Source of the DNA: Atriophallophorus winterbourni
Taxonomy: Eukaryota > Platyhelminthes > Trematoda > Plagiorchiida > Microphallidae
Reading direction: 5' to 3'
NCBI GenBank assembly: GCA_013407085.1
Contig: JACCGJ010014089.1
Coordinates: forward strand, 20,657-84,656
Length of the DNA: 64,000 bases
How positions within the stretch are numbered: the first letter of the stretch is position 1; the number at the start of each line of letters is the position of its first letter. Shown here piece after piece: positions 18,890 through 29,469 of the stretch. The notes under the pieces are model-generated. The model was given only the letters and a program-made list of their open reading frames with translations, made no database searches and was not told where the DNA came from. The translations under genes were made by a program, and so were the position numbers.

Positions 18890-19440
18890 TGTTTAATTCG
18901 GCAGTTTTATCTTTGCTGGCAGTTGAGTCGATGACGAGATATCATAAATTTGCTGTCAGTGGGTATAGCGTTCGCTAACCTTTGCCATTTTTGGCGTCGA
19001 CAAAATGTTTCACTCCTTTGTAAATGTTGGGTGTACAACGCAGTATTGCGCGTTACGCTTCTCTATGGCCGTGAAACCTGGTTTATCTGAGCGAAAGATG
19101 TCCCATTGCCATAGTAAAAGCGCGCTACAAATAGAGATGTCTGCAAGCACGTGCCAAGAGCAAGAGGAAATCGACTGAGTGAATTACTGTTGCTTGATTG
19201 TTTGCGATGTTTGCGATATGTTTTAATAAGGCCTCATCACTGTTTTTCCTACCGCGGCTTTCCAGATACTGGTGTAATTTGGGTGAATTGATCGGATGGC
19301 CACTCCATGACATGACGCGTTGGGATTTAGAAATTCGCGGTAGATCTGGACTCACTGGAGCGTGTTTGTTTGCCCAGGTGGTGTCCAAAAGATCCACCAA
19401 AAAGTTGGCTGGAAACCAAGGAAAGTGGCGCCATTGAATT
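18890..19440 (+). pseudogene. RTE-like ORF C-terminal relic
   Basis: Scattered frames carry AFANLCHFWRRQNVSLLCK, VYNAVLRVTLLYGRETW, then VCLPRWCPKDPPKSWLETKE. This order (YN-V-R--LLYGSETW, then GWGPRD---WLE) is the conserved C-terminal region of RTE-clade ORFs. Stops interrupt throughout. Confidence 0.7.
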
Positions 19441-19957
19441 TTCTCGTAATTATTCTTTTCCGATAATAATACTTTATATTTGATTTTTAAGAATGCATCA
19501 CATCCGCTAATTTGTGTTACTTGGCACTTTTATCCAGCTCGTTACTTGTGCTAAGTGATCATGAGGATGAGGATGTGCTGATTTCCTAAAGCATGCCATA
19601 TCTTTGAAAAGAGATTATTCAACATTTTATGCATTTAATCATGTGCAGGGATGAAAATAATACATTCCATTAAGATGGTACGAGCTTCAATTCGCAATTC
19701 CATATTTGCACTATGTGTGACGTGTGTTGCATCGCATAACACCGTCAGCCAATTTTTAATGTTACATGACTTCATGCTATACCAATTGGGATGTTAATCT
19801 ATAGACAGATGTTGCTAGCATTAAGTTATTTGCTAGAGATGTGTTGCAGCATTTGTTATGATGAACATTCTTCCCACCGCCACTACCCGATTTAGTGTTG
19901 ATATAGAACTAGTGATGCATCCATACACATGAATATGTTAAAGAATTAACGTTTGTT
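19441..19957. other. No recognised feature
   Basis: AT-rich 500 bases. No frame, repeat or motif I can support. Confidence 0.5.
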
Positions 19958-20170
19958 TGAAACCAGATTTTTATTAATAATTTGTATATGACATTCGGGA
20001 AGTAGGCTTGAATCGCCCTACCTGTTGCTCTGTTATTGCCTCACATCTGGGTTCAGACAAAAATGTACTATCCGGTTGTTATTGGAATGTTGGATATTAT
20101 TCCAAACAGTTATCGGTGCTGCATTCCACCAATTATGGGTCAACGTTAATAATGATATCCAAACCAGCAA
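19958..20170 (+). repeat. MITE-like end plus hammerhead-repeat fragment
   Basis: Starts with TTTGAAACCAGATTTTTATT, matching the left end of the 239-bp element at 8232, and passes into TATTGGAATGTTGGATATTA, TTCCAAACAGTTATCGGTGC, the 3' block of the 8.5-kb repeat. The two repeats are adjacent in both places, so they may be parts of one composite element. Confidence 0.5.
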
Positions 20171-20177
20171 TGCAGCG

Positions 20178-21540
20178 GTTATCGGTACTATCCGATTACC
20201 GAAGTCACCGAATTACGAAGCCAATGTTCCACGACCGCTTAAACTGGCCATTTTGACCACTACTATAGTAGACACCATGCTTAACAATTGCAACAAGTAT
20301 AGATACAAAGTTCCACGAGAGGTCAACAATATCAGTAAACACATGAAAACCGGAGATTCTTGGTAATGAGCACAGCTACACTGGGGATCCTGATTAAGAA
20401 AACGGATATCGACCGACTCTATCGGAGTCGGAGATGTAATATACCCATTAACAGCCGAAACAACTGAATGCTGGAAATCCTACCGTTTGTTGAGGAAAAG
20501 TTCACTAATTTTTTAAAGGAGGATGAAGACCAGGAGCAAATCAATCTGGTGAATAATATTGAACGATTGAACGAAACCCGAAGCTCCTTTTCCAGATCGT
20601 GAACGGGAATGCCAGGGTAAATTCAGGCGTTTCCGTTATACTCACAACGACTGGAACTACATCCACTGCTCTCGGAGTCGCAAAAGAACTCGCTCAATTT
20701 TAATAATGTGTATTCTACCCTAACAAGCGCTTATGAATGCCTGCGTTCTGAAAAAAAATAACTCAATACGCGAAATTGCTGTGATACCCCAGAGAGTTCT
20801 GGTAAGGATACTCGGTTTATATAAAATGAAATCCCCGGGTGTTGATGGAAGAACAGATTTCCTTCAAGTAAATGCGGCCATGCTCTATTGTCACCACACT
20901 CTGATCTTTTCAACCTTCTACTTCGTTGTAGCAAGGAGGCTACTGACCTCAAAACCGATACGATGTGATTAACTACAGACCAGTCACATTGTTGCCAGCG
21001 GTTTCTAAACTTCTCGAACGATTTAAAGATGATTTGCAAATTATCAAACACTTTGAACAAAATGAGCTTATTTCCATCGCACAGCACGGATTCAGGATAA
21101 GACACTCCTGCCTCACAGATCTTAGATAGTTATTGATTACTGGAATCGAGCCGTGGATAATGGATACCCTATCAATGCTTGTTACTTGGATATGTCGAAA
21201 GTTTGTGAGTGTGTTAACAACAGCCTACTGCTATAAAAACTAGAGCAGCTCGAAGTGGGTGGCAGAGTATTGGCCTAGAAACAAGATTATTTGACTGGTA
21301 GAGTTATCAGTGTTAGAGTTGATGGGGCAGTAGAAGTAGCCCAGTAGAGGATACAAGTGGCGCTCCTCAAGTCTTAGTCTTGTGGCCAAAAATCATCCTC
21401 GTATACACGAACGATATACGTGATATCCTATGCAGGAAAACATTTTATTTGCGGATGACATCAAAGTCTGTACTAGCGTAGGCACCATAGAAGATTGCCA
21501 AATTCTACAAAATATTTCGAAGCACTTTGTGGAGTGGCTG
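20178..21540 (+). pseudogene. CR1-like relic, ORF1 end and RT
   Basis: Begins with an ORF1-like segment (RLPKSPNYEANVPRPLKLAI, LTT) comparable to 29165-29280, then KLLFQIVNGNARVN and, further on, RT traces: QHGFR-like text near 21080, a cysteine-rich CLTDL, SGAPQV-VLWP (motif B) and FADD as LRMTSKS in a shifted frame near 21450. Heavily mutated. It ends near 21540, where another dispersed repeat begins. Confidence 0.65.
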
Positions 21541-21605
21541 TCAGCATGAATACTCATTGTCCAATCAGAATGCAGTAGCTGTCAGTGTATCTATCTATGT
21601 ATTCT
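21533..21605 (+). repeat. Dispersed repeat, copy A
   Basis: GTGGCTGTCAGCATGAATAC, then CCAATCAGAATGCAGTAGCT. It is almost identical to 22402-22480. Both copies are in the same orientation and both bound a fragment of a larger transposon. Confidence 0.7.
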
Positions 21606-21612
21606 AATTCCC

Positions 21613-21836
21613 TTGCACGGATGTGCAATCGTGCAGCATTTCTGTGCTGTGCGGCTAACATCGTGCTAAATTGTTTGGCCACTGGTAATGAGTTGCACGC
21701 TGAAACAGGCTGGAGTCTCACTACCATTTCTATTTCCCCCTCATATCTGTCTAGGCCTGGGCAACCTGACAGTATCTTAGCCCTCGTGCAGTCTCTGACT
21801 GTGCGGCACTTTGCCTGGATCAGGCTTGTGCTTTCA
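21613..21836. repeat. Structured dispersed repeat, copy 3 (inverted)
   Basis: Inverted relative to the copies at 29-225 and 284-504. The order is TGCACGGATGTGCAATCGTG, TCTCACTACCATTTC, CTAGGCCTGGGCAACCTGAC and ATCAGGCTTGTGCTTTCAT. The main hairpin is weakened by one base (GGTAATGA with TCACTACC). It sits between the two copies of the short repeat at 21533 and 22402. Confidence 0.65.
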
Positions 21837-21934
21837 TACCATTCTAATTCCCATCAATGATTCATATCTTTGTTGACGTGTAGTGAATACACATGTGTCG
21901 CTCTGATCTTGACATTCATACATGGTGACGAGGG

Positions 21935-22340
21935 TGATCGACGAGAAAATGTCGGATAGAACTGACAACGGCCGTTTTAGCGGCTTTTATGTTCGACCAC
22001 CGGCAACACTCACAATGGAAGGTGATGAATGATTGGCAGAGAGACGGAAACTGTGGAAGCAACAGTTTAGCTACTTTCGGACGTTGGCGTACCTGACGAA
22101 TACCGATAAATCGTATCAAATGGCGATGCTGAAGAATGCGCTTGGTGTTCAGGCGACGAAGTTCATACAGTGTTTCAACTTTGATGAGAACGAAGACGCA
22201 GACGACTGGGAAACAATCTTCGCGTAGCTCGGAGTATATTGCCTCGGTCAAGTGAACGATACATTTGAACGATATAAATTTAATCGTCGCGTCCAAGATG
22301 CCGATCAGCCAATCAAACATAAAAATGATCCAGAGCCTCT
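21935..22340 (+). pseudogene. Ty3/gypsy gag fragment
   Basis: Frame with RPPATLTMEGDE, a TGA, then RRKLWKQQFSYFRTL, AMLKNALGVQATKFIQCFNF and, after a TAG at 22228, DTFERYKFNRRVQDADQPI. This spacing matches the capsid region of gypsy-type gag. No LTR or pol follows directly, and it is bounded by the short repeat at 22402. Confidence 0.65.
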
Positions 22341-22401
22341 AAACGAAATTAATTTGCGCAACCGCACAGTACGTAAGTTCATTTGAAAAACGGAAGGATG
22401 T

Positions 22402-22480
22402 GGAGTGGCTGTCAGCATGAATACTCATTATCCAATCAGAATGCAGTAGCTGTCAGTATATCTTTATCTGTAATCAAATT
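22402..22480 (+). repeat. Dispersed repeat, copy B
   Basis: Near-identical to 21533-21605 (GTGGCTGTCAGCATGAATAC, CCAATCAGAATGCAGTAGCT). The pair brackets the structured repeat and the gypsy fragment. Confidence 0.7.
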
Positions 22481-22514
22481 CCCACACACATCGAGCAAGT
22501 GTTTTAGTGGATGT

Positions 22515-23060
22515 CCTTCGGTAGACACAATTCCATAAATCAGAATAATATCGCGCCGCATCCTCCTTTGGGTAAAGTCGCATAGACCCTGACGTGGCAA
22601 TCTTTCGGTATACGGAACATTGCTCTATGATAGATTTTATCGAGGAGAGCAATATATTTTCGCAGCCAAGGAGCCCAGACCTCTACCGCATACTCCGTCG
22701 TAGGGCGAAGGTAGACATTCATTTTCTTTGGTAACGTTACCAGAGAGAATCTTCCAAATATTCTTCGAAAGATACCCAACAATTTGTTTGCCAATCGACG
22801 TATGTTCTGTCAGTGCGCTGTGCTCTTCAAGTTTACGCTAATACACTCCAAGATATTTTTCTAACGAGCTCCATGCTAGGTTTTCAGTTACCAATCCATA
22901 TGTCCAAGGAACATTCTTGCCAAGATGGAGCATCTTACATTTCTGTATGTTGAATGACATGTCATTCATGACCGCCCAATTCGACACGCTGTCCAAATCC
23001 ATTTGCAGTTTCTCACAATCGTCTGCAGAACTTATTGGCGTCCAAACAGACAGAAACCGG
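22515..23060 (-). pseudogene. CR1-like RT fragment with the uninterrupted pogo insertion site
   Basis: Minus-strand fragment from the end of the FADD region (VWTPISSADDCEKLQMDLDS) through SFNIQKCKMLHLGK, LLGIFRRIFGRFS and EYAVEVWAPWL to a TEGHPLK end near 22515. It belongs to the same subfamily as 1975-5990. At WTPI/SSADD the sequence is continuous, whereas the other copy carries the pogo element there. Confidence 0.85.
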
Positions 23061-23125
23061 TCGTGGTATGTAAGGGATGTTTTGAGCACCACAATATATT
23101 GGTAACCAGAGTATTATTTCAAAAG
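23045..23125 (+). repeat. Hammerhead-repeat fragment
   Basis: AAACAGACAGAAACCGGTCG, GTAAGGGATG and ATTGGTAACCAGAGT match the 8530-8610 block. The CTGATGA half is missing because the CR1 fragment joins here. Confidence 0.55.
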
Positions 23126-23460
23126 TGGAAACAATTCATTGATATGAATCATATGGTTTGAATTGTTATAAGTATTTAATGCACCAATCCATATTTTAGT
23201 AAAAGGTTTTTCAATATTAAGTTTGTAAAGCTTTGTAAATTTTGTATAGTTATTTGCAGTTTAGTTGAAATTAAATAAATAGAATTAGTTTCTCAGTTTT
23301 GATCAGTAGATTATCATTAATTATATATTTCAATGAGTATCCCATTGAAGGCAAAAGTTTAACCCAACATAATATAGAATTTGCTCAATTCTACTGATTT
23401 CTATTCTCTATTTTCCTTAGGTCAATGCCTTGTCAACCTGACCACAACAACATCACCATT

Positions 23461-23484
23461 ACCTGGATCAGGCTTGTGCTTTCT
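23461..23484. repeat. Structured repeat, terminal remnant
   Basis: CCTGGATCAGGCTTGTGCTT, the same terminal block as 21813-21836. Only about 24 bases are retained. Confidence 0.5.
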
Positions 23485-23623
23485 TACATACGTACAATCT
23501 TATATTGATAATTTTTAATTAGCTATCCTTGTAAAACACGACGAGAGTTATTATGAGTATGTCTATGATCTACGTACGAAATATTAAAACATTCAAAATA
23601 CAGCAGAAAGTGAATGCAGGATG

Positions 23624-23629
23624 TTTATT
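23624..23629 (-). terminator. Polyadenylation signal candidate
   Basis: AATAAA on the minus strand, about 85 bases after the stop of the terminal-exon candidate at 23715-23741. Confidence 0.45.
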
Positions 23630-23714
23630 GTGCGGTTTTAAAGCTTTCGTTACAAAGTTGTACAAAACGTACAGGCACGTATTGCAACGAAAAATTTAGT
23701 CAAACTTCACGAAT

Positions 23715-23741
23715 TTAATCGTTTCTCATCGATGGCGAAAT
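23715..23741 (-). CDS. Terminal exon candidate of minus-strand gene
   Basis: Acceptor TTACATTTCAG at 23742, then ISPSMRND and TAA. It is in phase 0, which fits the phase-0 end of the exon at 24011-24205. An AATAAA follows. The coding part is only 8 codons, so support comes from the splice signal, the phase match and the poly(A) signal. Confidence 0.35.
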   Translation of the reverse strand: MSPSMRND

Positions 23742-24010
23742 CTGAAATGTAACAAAAATATCCGTAATTAGTATATTGCTGGTTATTTCGCATCAAGACT
23801 CAAGCACATACACGCAAAAACAGAAGAAATATATCCCGCCACCATTAGATTTTCCACGAAAAACATATTACGTTTTATTGGCTAAGCTGGTTTAGTGGAT
23901 ATCGATGTTCCAATGTGATCATAAACTATTCGTTTCTGCACGATTATTCACAGTCTACATATTTTCACTGCCATCACTATTAAGAGTAATCGACCCAATT
24001 AAAAACTAAC

Positions 24011-24205
24011 CGGATATTTCGGCACCGTGGAATATAGAACGTTCGCTAAAGCAGGGAGGTTTCCGTTTTTCAAATCTCCATAGATTTTATTCGGTGTAAA
24101 CCACTGCGGTTTGTTAATTCGCAGGTTGATTTTAAATGTGTCCAATCCGTCGAGTGTGTTATCGTATTCACAGTCGGCGCACATATCTCCAAGGATCCTT
24201 TGAAT
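24011..24205 (-). CDS. Exon candidate; integrin alpha thigh/calf-1-like
   Basis: Open 65-codon block between an AG (ATTCAAG at 24206) and the donor CCG|GTTAGT. It reads IQRILGDMCADCEYDNTL and later NGNLPALANVLYSTVPKYP. The spacing of C--C followed by a beta-strand-like segment and ALANVLYS-VP resembles the thigh/calf-1 boundary of integrin alpha subunits (…DCG-D--C…A-L…P). Phase is 0 at both ends. This is by-eye family resemblance only. Confidence 0.45.
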
Positions 24206-24369
24206 CTTGAATGCAAGTGAAAACCAATAGGATTATGACATTTTGTGATATGTCGTTACTTTCATACATACTATCACAAATTAGCTGAAATTGACATATT
24301 GATATGATAAATTAACCTCAAGATTTATGGCTAAGAAGGCAAATAGCTGTAATTGAAACAATTATATAC

Positions 24370-24531
24370 ATAGAAAAATGTTAAAGATGCCGGGATGCGC
24401 CACGAATTTCGAACTGAGAGCAAACGTAATTCCAATTAGGACATGGGTAATGAAATTTCGACCAGAAATGTGTGTTGGGGTAATTTCGTCTTGCAGGTGC
24501 TTGTGTGTAAAACAGAAGCATTGAGGAATCA
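24370..24531 (-). CDS. Exon candidate, unassigned
   Basis: Acceptor CGTTTACAG at 24532 and a weak donor CTAT|GTATAT. In phase 1 it is open for 162 bases (IPQCFCFTHKHLQDEITPTH onward), and in phase 2 it is also open (LLFYTQAPARRNYPNTHF). Two long frames and a weak donor make the assignment uncertain. Confidence 0.25.
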
Positions 24532-24989
24532 CTGTAAACGTGAACCGACACATTATTATTCAACATAAAAATCGTTACTTTTGTTTGAAGATCATTTCAT
24601 TTGGCGAGGAAACAATTTCTACCGGTAAACTTTTCCGATGTAAATAGACACGGACTGCTAAGGTTACGACGACAGTTTGGTAAGCAATTAGGTATTCGAA
24701 GGATCAGAGATTGGAACCAATGTTAGAGAGGGGTCTCTGTGGGTGTACGCCCTATAGATTATTCGCTTTCAGGTATAGGTCAACTCTAGTGTGCTTGCGC
24801 TTGTGAGCGCACAATCATATTATTGTCAACTGCTGCTCGAAAATTTGATTATAAGATATAGTAACCAACATAGTTGTCTTATGTTAAGTTTGCAATTGAG
24901 AGAATACCTTTTCCAACCATAGTCCTCAGCTTCTGCTGTATAGTCCACAAATGGGTGCATGTATGTACTGAATGCCTTTGACAATGAGT

Positions 24990-25459
24990 GCCGTGGGGAG
25001 CGTATGCAAATTCGTCTTACTGAGCCAATAACGCTACCTCGTCACTCGTATAGTCGGCCTCGCACTGCTGACGGTTTTGCAAATTTTCGCATACCCAGAT
25101 AGCGAGATTTCTCGGCGATCAACTCCGCTCAAGTGTGTGACCGTTAAGCAGGTATGAGGCGGAATGGCTTCCCAAACTTTCAACATTTTATACTTGCGGA
25201 AGTTGAATGTCAGCCTACTATGAATTGACCACTGGTGCAGCATATTGAGGTTTGATTGAAAAACTTGGCAAACTTCAACAGAGTTGACTTTCAACCAAAT
25301 TTGTACATGGTCGTCGAATAAAAGAAGTATACATCGTACTAATTGCGGTAGATCAATTATAAATATTGACAACCGCATTGGACAGCGCGTCGCTTTACTA
25401 GTTCGCAAAATTTCGTCATCTATACTGATTTTCGCTTCGTTTTCAGAATGCCAACTCAA
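24990..25459 (-). pseudogene. CR1-like RT fragment
   Basis: Minus-strand text with LFDDHVQIWLKVNSVEVCQV (degraded FADD box), LNMLHQWSIHSRLTFNFRKY and KMLKVW, the CR1 palm/thumb region. The catalytic pair is retained as DD but the flanks are diverged. Confidence 0.65.
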
Positions 25460-25829
25460 AAACCAAAAACATTGATTTCCGTTAATGATAACACCGTGCA
25501 GGTTTTGAAGTTATAAGAAGTGAACTCAACCGAAAGCTTTATATATCTTTAAGTAACATGCATGTACGCGAATCACATCATCTAATGCTTGCGTCCAATC
25601 TCTTCAAGCCATGAGCATGTAAGCAAAGCCTGAGTACGTTTCTCTAAATCCATGTTATGCCCTAGGAAGAATTGCATGGCTCTCGAGGTGCCTGATGAGA
25701 ATTTCACACGCGAGGCTCTCCAATACTTCAGAATCCAGTAAAAGGAGCTCCAAGAGCTATAATTGACAGGAACTGAAGGAATGACACCCTTTTACGAAGG
25801 GTGAAATAACTCCGGTTTCTCATTCAACT

Positions 25830-26345
25830 GCTAGGATTCCCGTTGATTGTGAGGTCTAATTACATCGCGCAGTGGGCCACAAAGATTTAGCTCACATGAA
25901 TCCAGAATAGCAAGCGTTATTCCGTTATCTTCTAAGGATATGTTATAGTTTAGCCTGCGTAAATAGTTTCGCACAATCGTAGCAGTCCCATGACAACCCC
26001 TTTGATGTTCACCTCTATTGAATCTGGCAAAGTTGTTGGCAGTGACACATACTTTAAGCAAAACACTTTTGCATAAATTGTTACTAGGGAATCAGCTGTT
26101 TCCCTGACAATATTTGCCAATCCATCCACTGTCTGAATTGTAAAATCACGCGGTTAAATCTTAGTCGGGTTGTTTACGATCGTGTAGAGTAACTTTGAAT
26201 ATTTTTCCGTATCTTCTATCAGCATCCAATGATGATATTCCTTGTCGCAGATAAGGACGTCACCCAGTTTCGGATTTTTCGAAAATGTTTCCATGATTCG
26301 TCAGTTCAATTGATCCTTTGTGTATTTCATGCCGCCTTTTGGCTA
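25830..26345 (-). pseudogene. Duplicated coding-like segment, copy 1
   Basis: Minus-strand frame with METFSKNPKLGDVLI, CDKEYHHWMLIEDTEKYSKL, LYTIVNNPTKI, a stop, then PRDFTIQTVDGLANIVRETA. A homologous segment lies at 54180-54670, where the equivalent stop position is open but a different stop occurs. The shared peptide implies descent from a real coding sequence that I cannot name. Downstream the two copies diverge. Confidence 0.5.
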
Positions 26346-27514
26346 TCCATTTTGAAGTGCTGGGGCAAAGTTTCATGAGTAGTTATTTTGTTCAAAGTAT
26401 CTATTACAGTCCACAATTTAAGCAGAATTGATAGAGGACGATATCTTATCTGATGTCGGCGTAAACAAATTTTTCTAGAGTAAGACGGAATAACGACGAA
26501 GAAATTGCAAACGACTCTAAAAGATTGGATGCAATCATTGAGTATAGAATGTTGCATTCATGCCTATTACTAACATACTTAAATTATTTGATCATGCTAA
26601 TCAGTTTTTACTAATTCGGAAGCTGCATCTTCTGCTTATCGATTGAAATCTGCTTGCTTAATTTACAAGATATTCGTATGAAAGCATTGTTAAAGTCAAA
26701 AGTAAATTACAAATTTTTCTGATAAATCCGAGCCACGAGCGGTTTACCACAATTTGTTCCCACAAAACGTTTTTAGAATTTATGAAGGATGTAGGGCAAT
26801 TCGTATTGGATAAAATTGTTCTTATCTAACGTAAATGTTTGGCTGAAGATAAAATCTGTTAAAATCCTTTGATTTTGCAATTTGAACTAAATAAGCTTTT
26901 GCAAATCGCTGATTTTCGTTACCTGCAAGTGCAATATAATTCAGTTTGAAAACATAAGGACGTTCTCATGAGCTCCTGCTATCCCAGTGACGTAAGTCGG
27001 AGTAAGATATTCGGTTCTCGGGTTGCGGAAGTTTGAAAAACATATGCCGTGTCCATAGGTTTGCATGCAGTATACTCTGATTAATCAGACGAATTTGCTG
27101 ACGTTTCCCCAATCACTTATTGACAAATTTACTCAACACATACACGCAACCAGTTGTGGACTACAATGCGCGAGCTTGAGCTCTATGGTGGGAAAAAGAC
27201 ATCTCGCTAATCGGAAGGATTCATTGCAAGGCAACTAAAATGGTAACTGGATTCCGCAATCTACCATTTGACCATTTGGCCTCGACTTGGAATAAGCACT
27301 CTAGAACGGAAGTCCATCTAAATGACCCAATTCTGATCTACAGACTAATCCAATCCAACTTACTTTTAGGCAACTATTTAAAATTTATTTCTATGTCGCA
27401 GCACGCAGTCGTAGCTGGACCCTTTAAATAACGCATTCCCGACTACAGTCTCGCCAATGCTTTTTTCAGTATGATCCATCTGGAATAGTCTATATTCAGA
27501 AATTTTGTCGTCAC
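26346..27514. other. Intron-like DNA, no recognised feature
   Basis: AT-rich with no supported frame. Lies between exon candidates. Confidence 0.4.
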
Positions 27515-27778
27515 CGCGGAAATGATTTACAAAAAATGTTAAAACTTTTTGTTGAATAATATCGCGCTGACACCAGTTCACGTAACAGTCATCAGTGCAT
27601 AAAAAATCCATATTTGCTTGCAGCTCCATCACACGAACACCAACACTGCATTCGTGCTGTTTGCATTCATCAGATAAATACATTACGATCGAGATTTGCA
27701 CACAAGGATAGCACTTACCGTGTGGTCGCATTATTTTGAGCTCCCGATTACCCGGATATACTCTTCTTCCACTTGGAC
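27515..27778 (-). CDS. Exon candidate; integrin alpha thigh- or calf-2-like, cysteine-rich
   Basis: 264 bases open in phase 1 between acceptor TCCACTTAG and donor CGCG|GTGACG. It contains HGKCYPCVQISIVMYLSD, VRVMELQANMDFLC and DDCYVNWCQRDIIQQKVLTF, then FVNHF. The C---C with alternating hydrophobics followed by C--YV-----DI--K----F-VN resembles the integrin alpha thigh domain (CF-V--C, then C---I-YL-D---KL-PI); calf-2 is an alternative. A strong internal GTAAGT at 27718 offers a second splice model, but its downstream frame closes. Confidence 0.45.
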
Positions 27779-28149
27779 CTAAGTGGATACATTATACATT
27801 TTTGAAATCCTCTCGAATTCATCTCTCTGGAATTATCACTCTCGTAGTGGTATTCAGCAATACGTGAAATTTGTGATTTTTCGTGTTTTTCCCATTTCGG
27901 ATCTATGCGTGAAAAGTTGTTGTCGCTGTTCAAGTTTCTCTAGTTATTGATACCATTCGAAGGAGCTACTTCCTCTGCATCGACTGGAGCTACCTTGAAT
28001 ATCCTGAGATCAAATCCCGAAACGTACTGCAGGATTGATTACAGATTTCACTCTACTTCGTGATCACTGCAGTTAACCGTTATCACGCTATTCATTGTTG
28101 ATCGATCGGTCGAAACACTACGTGTGAACAGCGTTGAAATTTTTCCTGA
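27779..28149. other. Intron-like DNA, no recognised feature
   Basis: Between the exon candidate and the CR1 element. Confidence 0.4.
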
Positions 28150-28185
28150 CCGAATGACCCTGAAAACGAAACAAAGCACCCCGCG

Positions 28186-29458
28186 GTGCGTGTGCGCGGT
28201 TTGCTGAAAGGTTGTAAGCCCCAAGGCGAGATGTGTCAGATGTTACGACTGCTTGTCAAAGGTGCATGCAAAATGTGATAAGTCGTTGACCCCAGACGTG
28301 GTAACGATTATTAATGGAGACATTTGTCCCGGTCTCTGTTATGTTTGCCAAGTTTGCAAAAACAAACGAAAGGGGACATCTTATGAAGCGAAGACTACTG
28401 ATAACATAATCGAGACACGTCTAAATGGCTTAGAATCCAGCCTAATAACACTTAATGAACACATAATGAACGCGACAAAAATACCATTATTGCCGCACTC
28501 AGAGACCACTACCGAAAATTCAACAGAGAATTTGCCACATTCGAGCAGGCCGACATTTGCCCAGATAACTGCGCAAAATCTGACCAAAACTAAAAAGGAT
28601 TCATCAGCGTTGCACACATGTCGCGCATTTCAGAAAGAAATCCACATAGCCACAGTCAAAAACAAGGACTCAAACTATAAGCCAAAACCCACACGTATAA
28701 ACCTCAGTGTGATATGTACCAACGTGACCGAGTCACAGGAAACGCTATTCGAAGCCAAACAGAAGCATGACTTAGTGGAGTGGCATAATCTTTGTAGTCA
28801 GATGAAACTGTCCCCAGTTACCCCCTCATCAATTGTTCGGCTACACCGTCACATGAATTCCCCCCGCAAAAATGATCCAAGTCTTTTAAAAGTAACGTTG
28901 AAATCAGCTGAGGATGTGGAAAACGTACTTTCAAATGCTCACAAGCTTAGAGATGTTTCCAATTCTACAAGTCGTATCCTTCCGGATCTATCATAGTGGG
29001 AGCGAAGGACGACAAAGAAATATCGAGAGGAAAATAATCCAAGAAGTATCGTACTTATGTGTGTTCCAGATTAAGCTGCAGACGATCCTTCTCAAAAGTT
29101 TGAGCACGATCACAAACAGTGTAAATACTTAGCTGAAAAGATCGGCGTTAAAAGATCCATACTTGTGAGCACTTTAAGGATGCCGATGTCTACAAACTAT
29201 AAAGGGCAAGGTCCTAGCCCTCTAAAGCTAACCTTTTTGACAACCGAAATGACCCATAATGTCAAACGCGAATGGAAGTCAAACAGAAGATATCTACCCC
29301 AAAACGTAAATTTAAGCTTGCCCAGGATCAAAACCGAAATTCAGCAAACGGATAGTACTGATCAACCTACGCCAAGTGTCACAGTTCAATTGGAACCTCA
29401 TGCGTCACATCACAAAAACGTGAGCATTCCGGCTCTGACAGGGTCGCACCCCAAATAA
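28186..29458 (+). pseudogene. CR1 ORF1 with PHD-type zinc-finger
   Basis: The frame begins near 28186 with CVCAVC, a TGA, then CVRCYDCLSKVHAKC and CYVCQVCKN, the cysteine/histidine order of a PHD finger as found in ORF1 of CR1 elements. The open part 28253-28996 (247 codons) continues with a Ser/Thr-rich linker and a region with INLSVICTNVTESQE and PSSIVRLHRHMNSP. After the TAG at 28996 the frame resumes (VKRSILVSTLRMP) and ends NVSIPALTGSHPK at 29458. ORF1 proteins bind RNA and assist retrotransposition. Confidence 0.75.
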
Positions 29459-29469
29459 CCTCTCATGAT

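Noticed and set aside
19125..19400. 91-codon minus-strand frame
   Set aside because: It lies antisense to RTE C-terminal text (LLYGRETW, WLETKE) on the plus strand, which explains the open frame.
23715..24205. A classical integrin C-terminus
   Set aside because: No transmembrane helix or GFFKR-type motif was found before the stop and AATAAA, so the C-terminal exons do not support a standard integrin alpha tail.
27719..27778. A separate 60-nt exon ending at the strong GTAAGT at 27718
   Set aside because: The next acceptor (AAACAG near 27657) leads to a frame that closes after about 22 codons, while reading through keeps an open cysteine-rich block. Kept only as an alternative in the exon entry.
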